This document shows positions 56,308 to 64,000 of a DNA stretch of 64,000 nucleotides, one piece after another. A program made the translations under genes and the position numbers. The stretch spans positions 45,530,830 to 45,594,829 of the forward strand of contig NC_092344.1 in NCBI RefSeq assembly GCF_963676685.1, given 5' to 3'. The notes beneath the pieces are model-generated. The model was not told the DNA's origin. It searched no databases and was given only the letters and a program-made list of their open reading frames with translations. Source of the DNA: Mytilus edulis (Eukaryota > Mollusca > Bivalvia > Mytilida > Mytilidae). The number at the start of each line of letters is the position of its first letter. The first letter of the stretch is position 1.

Positions 56308-57205
56308 GTAAGTAAGTAAGTAAGTAAATTATTTATTATAGTGACATGTGTTTTTCACAAAATATTATATATTACAGTGAGATATAAAAACAATAATTAG
56401 AACACCCGACCCTATGGGTCTATAAGTCACTTTAAACATAAATTTCAATGGTACGACGAACAAAAATAAATAAAATGTTATCGAAAATTTTCATATAAAA
56501 AGTTTTTTCTCTTACTGAAAGCTTGCAATAGATATTTAGCAGTTTTTCTCGGATGTTGACATAGTAAATATTTAAACTGTTCTTCATTTGATAGTATACA
56601 TAAATTGTCTATTTGTGAGAAATTTTGCAGTCGCAGATTGTTATAAAAGTTACAGTTTATAAGGAAATGAAATTCGTTTTCCACACAGTTATCGCTACAC
56701 ATTTTACACAAACGGTCACATTCGTCTTCACCTACAAAACGACCAGTTTCTAACCTGAGAGGAAGAATGCCACACCTGAGTTGCGCTATTGTGGATCTTT
56801 GAGTACGGTTAAGATTAAGTTCAATGTAATGTTCACAGCAGTATTCAGATTTTATGAGCCTGTATGTTCGTAGTTTCGGAAAGTTTGTTAAACCTTTCTG
56901 CCAATCTGGGGAGCATTTATCTTTGAGCAATGTTTTACACATCAGTGAATCGCATGTGTTTTTTGTAATAAAATTGCTCTCTAGTTCTATAACTGACATT
57001 ATGTTTTTCACTTCGGATGACCAATTGTTCATGCATTTTTCGTAGTCCCAATTGAAGACGCGTTTACATATACGAGTGTCGTCCATTGATATATGTTTGT
57101 TCCAATACCTTATCATATTGCACCATCGTCGTTCCTTTGAGTTCACCCAACCAACTTCACCGTTTATTGCCAAACTGTATTGTAGTGAAAGCGGTAAAAA
57201 AAATT
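56308..57205 (-). mobile_element. 5'-truncated LINE with TTAC tail
   Basis: The minus-strand coding part is followed by a 3' untranslated segment and a simple tail of about five TTAC units (plus-strand AGTA repeats at 56308-56330). A short tandem tail instead of poly(A) is known for some LINE clades. The coding sequence extends upstream of the apparent start (LSLQYSLAINGE), so the 5' end near 57205 is a truncation, not a start codon. Confidence 0.85.
56478..57185 (-). pseudogene. LINE C-terminal domain fragment
   Basis: About 235 residues: VGWVNSKERRWCNMIRYW, then a Trp/Cys-rich region, QLRCGILPLRLETGRF, and a zinc-like CKMCSDNCVENEFHFLINC (C-x2-C...H-x4-C). It is homologous in layout, not identity, to the C-terminus of the LINE at 47103. 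The open frame is intact over its length, which suggests a young insertion. Confidence 0.8.
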
Positions 57206-57695
57206 GGATTCACCTTGAATGAAGCTTCATTAGGGGGCTCGGGCACCCTCCTCAATCCGTTCCTGTACATTTCTTTAGATAATAACAATGAAACCTACCC
57301 GAGGCCACATGCAGTGTTACGTAGTTATAATCTGATGCATATCAACCAAGTATGAAGCGAAGATCTTTTTTTTATACATAGATGACTATCTTTATGCTTC
57401 AAAATGGACAGTCGTTCCGACAACATAAACTCAGACAAACATATTGCTAACAGACGAGTGAGGAGACGAGTAAGGAGCTCAAACTTTAATAAAAGGGGGA
57501 AAGCAAGTTAGCGTATAGACATATTACGCATCGTTCTGATGAGGTTAACACTTAGTTTGATATTTGGTTATTTGTGATGGCGCTTTCAGATTTCGAAAAT
57601 AAGCGGCTTGTAAAATATTTTATTCAGTGGTGTCAGTTCTTGATGAAAAACTTAGTTTTTGCAAACAGCATCCATAGACAAATCGCAACAAAACT
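57206..57695. other. Stretch without recognised genes
   Basis: No supportable frame or repeat. The interrupted Penelope-like copy does not resume here. Confidence 0.4.
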
Positions 57696-57699
57696 TACT

Positions 57700-58640
57700 A
57701 TTATTGAATTTTTATGGTTTGTAAGTTTGTTGTGGTTGCTAATGTGTCTAATGTTTGTGTTGTTTGACCACTTGTTTTTGTTTTGTGGTCTGTTGTAGAC
57801 AATATCGTAAGTTCCAGATCTTCTGTTGTTACTTCTTGTGTAGTTGATTCGAACGTTTTTGATTGCGTTGTGCTTGTTATTGTTGGCTGTTTTGTGGTGT
57901 CGGATCTTGTTGTATCACCTTCTTTTGTGGATAGTGTTTCAATTCCTGTCGTCGGATTTGTTGTTTTTTCTAGTGTAGTTTTTAACATATAACTAGTCGA
58001 AGGCAAAGGTTTAACGAATGCTGACTTTGTTGCTTTATCGGGCGCAGAAGTTACCTCATACGGTGTTGTCTGCGTTGTCTGGTCAGATGTAGACGTCATC
58101 TCATTTCTCTTCGTCGTTTTTGTGGTGATGATTTGTGAAGTAATTACATCAAATGTTGTAAGTTGTGTTAAATAAGCTCTCGAGTAGTCATCTCAGGAGA
58201 CGTCAACAACTTTGTTGTGACGTCTAGAGAAGTAGTTACATCATATGTTGTAGGCTGCGTTGTTAGTTCAGCTGAAGTCGCCAGCTGATCAGATGTCAGT
58301 TTTGTCGTAGCCTCTAATGGAGTAGTTTGTTTATGTGTAACTGGTGTGGTAGACACCTTGTTTTGTCGTCACGTCTGATGTAATTGTTGCATCATATGTT
58401 TTCTGTTGCGTTGATAGTTGATCTATGGACGTCAGTCATCAGTTGTTGTCGGTTTTGTTGTTACATCTAGGAAAGGAGTTACGTGATATGTTTTAGTCTC
58501 TGTTGTAAGTTCAGCTGTGGTCGTCATCAGTTGTCAGTTTTGTCGTAACATCTGATGAAGAATTTTGTTTGTGTTTTGTCGGTGTGGTAACACTCTCGTT
58601 GTCTTTTTTGTCATGACTGATACTCCAATGATGATTTTGG
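57700..58640 (-). pseudogene. Thr-rich mucin-like region, frame-broken
   Basis: The minus strand encodes a Thr/Ser-rich, Cys-free sequence over nearly 1 kb: TSTSDQTTQTTPYEVTSAPD and SDTTKQPTITSTTQSKTFES in the 132-residue frame, and TTYDVTTSLDVTTK further upstream. A loose repeat of about 30-40 residues recurs (TTPYEVTSAPDKATK, TTYDVTTSLDVTTK, KTYDATITSDVTTK, KTYHVTPFLDVTTK). Dense Thr/Ser/Pro is typical of heavily O-glycosylated secreted or surface proteins. At least two frame changes (near 58175 and 58357) break it, so it is a decayed exon, or contains sequencing errors in repetitive coding DNA. Confidence 0.55.
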
Positions 58641-58894
58641 CCAAGTTACGTTCTAACTGGCCAGGGAGTTTCAGGGAAAAAATAACATACAACGACGACA
58701 ACAGACACCAAGTGATGATAATAATAATTTTGGTAAATAAAAATTGAAAAGAAGGATTTCATGAACTTTTTGGAATACAGATTTTTTCCTTCAGCTGGAT
58801 CTCAGTTTTCAACCTTGATTATTGAGATTTTGCGTCTAGCCGGAACAATATTCCAGGAACGGATATTTTAAGGGGTGGGGGTTCTAGTACGATT

Positions 58895-59686
58895 GTGATC
58901 CATGTTTATGTTGGCTTTATTAAAAACAAAAATGTACTATACTATAACAGTTACGAAACAAAAACTCATGAGTTATTTGAGAGAACCAGGCGTGGATGTA
59001 TTGTAAGTAAACCAAAACATTTACATCGTCAGATTATCGGAATTCCAATGGGGACTAACTGTGCACCACTTATTGCGGACCTGTTTTTGTATTGTTATGA
59101 GTTACAATTTATGACAAAAATAAGCAAAGACCCATCGAAACAACATCTGATAAACAAATTTAATAATACTTTTAGATATTTGGATGATATTTTGGCTCTC
59201 AATAATGACGACTTCAGTATGTATATTAATGAAATTTATCCTTTTGAACTTACTTTAAATAAAGCTAATACTAACAATGACCACTGCCCTTTTCTCGATC
59301 TTGATATCTTTATCACTAATGGAAAGCTGAATACTAAAATTTATGATAAAAGGGATGATTTTTCATTTCCTATCGTTAATTATCCGTTTTTAGATGGTGA
59401 CGTTCACTTGTCACCATCTTACGGTGTTTATATATCTCAACTTGTACGATTCGCTGGTGTATGTAACAATTTTTTAGATTTTAACGAGAGAAATTTATGT
59501 ATTACTGAAAAATTATTACACCAGGGTTTTCGATGTCACAAACTAGTCAAAACATTTACTAAATTTTATCATCGGTATAAAGACATCATTCGTAAATATA
59601 GCTCAACATGCAGACTTCTAATACGTTCAGGTATTTCACATCCAATTTTTTATGGAAATATTCTTTATAAAGCACAAAGGTTTTAG
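58895..59686 (+). pseudogene. Penelope-like family 2 reverse transcriptase, C-terminal half
   Basis: The open frame contains IGIPMGTNCAPLIADLFLYC (motif B), FRYLDDILALNN (motif C, DD), CPFLDLDIFITNGKLNTKIY, DKRDDFSFPIVNYPFL and YGVYISQLVRF. About half identical to family 1 by eye in these blocks. The RT N-terminus is missing; residues before about 59025 are unrelated flank. A TAG at 59686 interrupts a frame that reads on in the same style. Confidence 0.85.
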
Positions 59687-60470
59687 TATTCACCTCCGAA
59701 ACTTACAAAACCTTTGAATAGACTTATTAAGAAGGGATATAATTATGATACTGTTGTCAAGTCATTAAAGATTGCATATTTTGGCGTTAATATTGAGTCA
59801 CTGATAAGGTCTTAGCATCGGAACTAAAGACATTTATTCTAAAAACAGTTGTTGGCATGACACGGGTTATGTTCTTCTCATATATGTTATGATGGTATGA
59901 TACTAAACCCCTAACGGGAAGGATTGTGCCTGATGTTCATATGATGAAATCATAATCTTTCAGTCAGTTTAATTGAAGTCTGGAGCTGGCATGTCAGTTA
60001 ACTGCTAGTAGTCTGTTGTTATTTATGTATTATTGTTATATTGTTTATTTTCTTTGGTTACATCTTCTGACATCAGACTCGGACTTCTCTTGAACTGAAT
60101 TTTAATGTGCGTATTGTTATGCGTTTACTTTTCTACATTGGTTAGAGGTATAGGGGGAGGGTTGAGATCTCGCAAACATGTTTAACCCCGCCGCATTTTT
60201 GCGCCTGTCCCAAGTCAGGAGCCTCTGGCCTTTGTTAGTCTTGTATTATTTTAATTTTAGTTTCTTGTGTACAATTTGGAAATTAGTATGGCGTTCATTA
60301 TCACTGGACTAGTATATATTTGTTTAGGGGCCAGCTGAAGGACGCCTCCGGGTGCGGGAATTTCTCGCTACATTGAAGACCTGTTGGTGACCCTCTGCTG
60401 TTGTTTTTTATTTGGTCGGGTTGTTGTCTCTTTGACACATTCCCCATTTCCATTCTCAATTTTACAAGAT
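58895..60470 (+). mobile_element. Penelope-like family 2 copy with complete 3' end
   Basis: RT coding from about 59025 to 59686, a further readable ~40 residues to about 59813 (LTKPLNRLIKKGYNYDTVVK, SLKIAYFGVNIESLIRS), then ~650 bp of 3' sequence ending CATTCTCAATTTTAC at 60467. The last ~320 bp is the block found as solo fragments elsewhere in the window. No endonuclease domain lies after the RT, as in family 1. Confidence 0.8.
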
Positions 60471-61580
60471 ACTTTATTAAACATGAACAAAACTTTGTTT
60501 TCAAATTTTTTCATAGGAAAACATGAGGGGTGGGAGAAGTCAAAGGAGAAAAGGGAGGGAGAAGGGAGAAGACTTCACCCTTTTCTCTCCATCCTTTGTA
60601 GTCTGAAAGGTGTCATTTCCTTTCGGATCGTGAAGCACTAAATAAAATCGGGTCAACGAAACATCTTTATTATAAGTAAATAGGAAATGTGACTTCATGA
60701 ACCCCATATAAAATCTTCTGATCCATATGGATCCATAGGATATCACCATGTGACTGCGTTAACCCAATCATAACGTCAAATTTAATCCGAGGTACGATAC
60801 AAAAACTCTTAAAACTAAAAAAGTACTGCTGTCCAGGGAAAATATGAATTAAAAATATAATATATTGAATTGGTTGCCATGGTAACGAGAAAAACAATCA
60901 ATTTTACTTCCCCTTACAGTCATATATTCATTTTGTATTCATAAGATACTTGAAATTTATCTTATGAAAGATTAAAACAGATCAACTAAGAACATTAAAA
61001 AGAATTAAAATTACTTGATTTTCTTAAGAAAATGAAGCCAAATATTCACTCTTTTGAGAGAAAAGATATATTTTTTTTTAAATACACATAATCGAATTGA
61101 GAATTGAGGCTTTGAAAATTTTCCTTTCAAAATAATTACTTTAAATGATACCCATTTCATATAATTTGGTGCAAGTGAAATCATGTTAAAGATGATTTGA
61201 ACATTGCCAAAAAATGTCAATTATATATGTATGTCTAAACGTTTGGATTTTTTTTTCGGAAAAAAACTGCAAAAGTTCAATTTTCGAGACTTCAGATTAA
61301 AGTCATCATAAATATTTTATCCAAGAAACTTTTTTAATTTTGGTTATCTAGCTACCTGCGTGCTAATATATTTTAAAAAAATCTATATTTGACTTAATAT
61401 GACTTAAGAATAGTACACTTGTAAAATGTCTAACAATTGAACATTTGTGAAATCGACATAGATAAATTATCCCAAAATGCCCTTAATTTTGTCAATTTAA
61501 AATTATTCTGTACTTTTAGTCTGAATCAACAATCTTGATTGTTTCAAGTGAAAGTAGTATCTCTAACTAAATACTGTTAA
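60471..61580. other. AT-rich stretch with purine-rich tract, no gene
   Basis: 60520-60575 is a G/A-rich tract (GGGAGGGAGAAGGGAGAAG). No frame with motifs. Confidence 0.4.
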
Positions 61581-61585
61581 ACTCT

Positions 61586-61700
61586 GAGGGGATGGACAAG
61601 GGAAAGGGAACATGGGAATGAGGGGATGGGAAGCGATCGAGGGTCAGGGTGGAGGAAGTGGTCCAGAGTCATGGGGCGGGAACTGGGGTAAGAGGGGTAG
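61586..61700 (+). other. G-rich, strand-asymmetric tract
   Basis: About 110 bases with repeated GGGG and GGG runs (GAGGGGATGG, GGGGCGGGAACTGGGG, AGAGGGG), very unlike the AT-rich surroundings. It could form G-quadruplexes on the plus strand. It is not coding. Confidence 0.6.
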
Positions 61701-62297
61701 TAAAAATTGGAATATTCCGGGAAACATTCTTTGACCAATTGGCCTGGGAGTTAAAAAAAAAAAAGGAGGATAGTTTGAGATGGAGTTGGGAATGAGAAAT
61801 TGAGAACCCTTTGTCCACCACTTTCTCTTTATAACTGTTTATAATTATTTCCTCACTATCCCTACTCATTCTTCGCTTATTTAACTTTAATAATAATTAT
61901 ACTGTTAAGATACTTAATACAGTATGGATAATAAAAGACGACAACTAAGCAAAACTAAGTATAATGTCTTTCTATTTTTAGATATAAACCATACCTGAAA
62001 GGTAAACGTCTAGTTATTTTTCCTTCCGGGTAGCCATATTTGAGGTTGATAAAGATTACGGTAGGTTTGGAAAGTTTGATTTGGAATTACAAATTAGTAT
62101 GTGTGTCATACCACCCAATATTTATTATTGTCAGTTCTATTTGTTACATTGATATTCATTATTTTCACTAAACAGATAAAGATGAATAAATTGTTTTATT
62201 TACCAAATAAGTATACAAGTTGGGGTTGATTTAAATGTAAAGGACTTTGAACCTTTACCTTAATTTATTTCGTTATAAAACAAACTGGTGATGTCTT

Positions 62298-63015
62298 TTA
62301 AGGTAGCACAATACAAAGATTTTTTTACTTCCAATCACTAACCTTTGAAATGCTGTAACTTTCTTATGAATGCATAGAAAATAATAAAAGAGGTATATAT
62401 AGATAGATAAAAGATTAATCTTTTAAATGAATGCAATATTTTTATTATGCAACCATTATGTAATCAATTATTATGTAATTAGTGGCAAAATCTTGGTAAG
62501 TTCACTTGAATAAATTTAGCTCTATCAACTCTTTAACTATACAGAAAATTTTAACAAAATCTTAATCAACACACCATGGGCTTCAAAAGGGTGTCTCAGA
62601 TTGTCTCTATGGTATTCCATTCTCTCATAAATCTCTAATTAGTGTAAACATCCTAACCACATAAAAGAAGATAATTAGGTGTAAAATTTGTTCTATACAT
62701 TCTATCTGAAATCTGAGACACCCTTTTGTAGATAATGGCCATAGGAACAACATATAATAAAATCAACCCTCTAGGGATACCTATGCAGAAGCTAATTTCA
62801 AATGGAAATTTGGTGAAAAATATTTTCGACACAGTTAACATTATAATTGGTTACATAATTGTTGCATAATACTAGCATTGCATTAATTTGAAAGAGTAAT
62901 TTGTTAGCTATCCAAAAATACCACTTTTATAAATTTTCAAGCATTATTAAGAAGGTTACAGCATTTTAAAACTTGGGAGTTGGAGTTATAAAATCTTTGT
63001 ATTGTGCTACCTTAA
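62298..63015. mobile_element. 718-bp foldback element flanked by TTAA
   Basis: The left end TTAAGGTAGCACAATACAAAG is mirrored by CTTTGTATTGTGCTACCTTAA on the right. Further matching arms occur inward: ATTATGCAACCATTATGTAA versus TTACATAATTGTTGCATAAT, and AAAAGGGTGTCTCAGATT versus AATCTGAGACACCCTTTT. So almost the whole element is one long imperfect inverted repeat. A TTAA at each border suggests a TTAA target preference as in piggyBac-type elements. No transposase is encoded. Confidence 0.85.
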
Positions 63016-63080
63016 CATAAACACTTTCTAGTAACTTATTTCAAAAAATATGAATGTGTTACTATATAAAGTTTGAATAC

Positions 63081-63700
63081 TTATATTGTTGTATGTCCTT
63101 TCTTCATCATTATTTTTTGTCGATCTTGTCTTGTTTTTATTGGACTTTTGATTTTCGAAGGTCCCTTTGGTATTTCTCGCTCTTTGGCATCTAAAGTTAT
63201 AACTGGAAGCAGCTTTTTATCCCTTGTGTCTACTTTGCACTGAAATGTAAGTGAACTATTAGCAGTTTTTGAACTAGTCACAATGGCAAATAAGATAATT
63301 TCAACTTTTGAATTGTCCAATTTCAAATTTCTCAGCAAAAGCATACCATCCGTCAAGCACGTTTGTATACGAACTATGTAGAATGCTCTCCTGATATTAA
63401 AAAAAAACAGAGTTATGAGGAAAATCGACTAAAATTGATATTTAATACTTCTACGGTCAACATCACCACGCCTGGTAAACCATACAATCTCAAATGAATG
63501 GTTAAGCGAGAAAAAAGTTTACTGACACTTCCTGTTGAGTTTTGTCTGGTACAAAGTATCAACAATATAGATAGGAAAGGTCGATCTTTCACCAATTTAT
63601 TGTCAACCTGTAAATATTTTGTTATACAGGATAATGGCATGCCATAGATAACTAAATGATAGCTTGTCTCGTTCATTTCTCGGACCAATAAGATTTAAAA
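63081..63700 (-). CDS. Candidate two-exon gene, unrecognised product
   Basis: Minus strand. The distal exon runs from an acceptor-like polypyrimidine tract plus TTAATATCAG (about 63392) through RAFYIVRIQTCLTDGMLLLR, DNSKVEIILFAIVTSSKTAN and SLTFQCKVDTRDKKLLPVIT, ending in a basic tail (KIKSPIKTRQDRQKIMMKKG) and a stop at 63081. The upstream open frame 63413-63688 starts at MNETSYHLVIYGMPLSCITK. An intron of under 120 bp would join them, but the donor is not clear. No known family recognised. It may extend past the window edge. Confidence 0.35.
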
Positions 63701-63888
63701 TGACATCGGAATGACTTTTATCCCGCAGGTAAGTGCGGCCAGCTCAGTGATTTTTTGACAAGAGGACAATGAGTTCATCAATACATAACTTATATATCAG
63801 TGTATTCGTGTTTTTCTTCGTCACTATAAACTTTTAATAACATTTTTTTTCTATTTCTTAACGAATATAATTTTAAGCATATAAAACG

Positions 63889-64000
63889 AGATGTAAAGTC
63901 CAGCGCTGAAGAGCTGAGGATGTCAAGTAAGCGCTAGAGAAGAAATAAAGTATAGCGCTCAAAATGTACGGGTCTAGCGCTACAGATGTAAAGTCGAGTT
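63889..64000 (+). repeat. Degenerate array with regular AGCGCT palindromes
   Basis: AGCGCT occurs at 63902, 63930, 63954 and 63976, spaced 22-28 bases, with related text between (GATGTAAAGTCCAGCGCTG, CAGATGTAAAGTCGAG). It looks like the start of a tandem repeat that continues beyond the window. Confidence 0.6.

Overview
This 64 kb window is AT-rich animal nuclear DNA, best read as a bivalve mollusc of the Mytilus (mussel) type. That assignment is an inference. It rests on several dispersed repeats I recognise from mussel genomic sequence, on the long intron-rich layout, and on Penelope-like and LINE retroelements of kinds common in bivalves. There are no operons, rRNA genes, intact tRNA genes or CRISPR arrays. 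Most of the window is repeats, many of them nested.

One complete host gene can be assembled with confidence: positions 28233-33562 on the + strand, six exons with good GT/AG junctions and compatible phases. It encodes a 263-residue secreted protein with a signal peptide, three different cysteine-rich mini-modules (one per exon) and a C-terminal CUB domain split over two exons. A TATA box lies 61 bp before the ATG, a 162-bp tandem duplication lies just upstream of that, and AATAAA follows the stop codon. Its introns hold a tRNA-derived SINE nested in a Penelope-like 3' end (intron 1), another 3'-end fragment (intron 3), and a hairpin element plus a TTCACGTGAA-rich block split by a mussel repeat (intron 4). 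About 10 kb downstream, at 43241-43365, is a decayed copy of exon 3 with flanking intron, which shows the locus was once duplicated.

Other host-like coding is weak: a Thr-rich mucin-like segment broken by frameshifts (57700-58640, minus), a candidate two-exon minus-strand gene at the right edge (63081-63700), and an orphan minus-strand open frame (45170-45856).

Retroelements dominate the rest. Penelope-like family 1 has a composite copy at 35735-39050 (minus) and truncated copies at 10455-11400 (+) and 41385-42018 (minus). Family 2 has copies at 55400-56300 and 58895-60470 (+). Where readable, the GIY-YIG-type endonuclease remnant precedes the reverse transcriptase and nothing follows it before the 3' end, which is the permuted (Naiad-like) order. 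There are three LINEs: 46990-51770 (minus, cut by a 1.3 kb non-autonomous element), 24762-26400 (+, core deleted) and 56308-57205 (minus, 5'-truncated with a TTAC tail). Non-autonomous DNA elements include a 442-bp TIR element inside a Penelope-like copy, a 718-bp TTAA-flanked foldback element and a ~680-bp TIR element beside the relic exon. The left 10 kb and 19-22 kb are mostly AT-rich DNA with no supportable gene.
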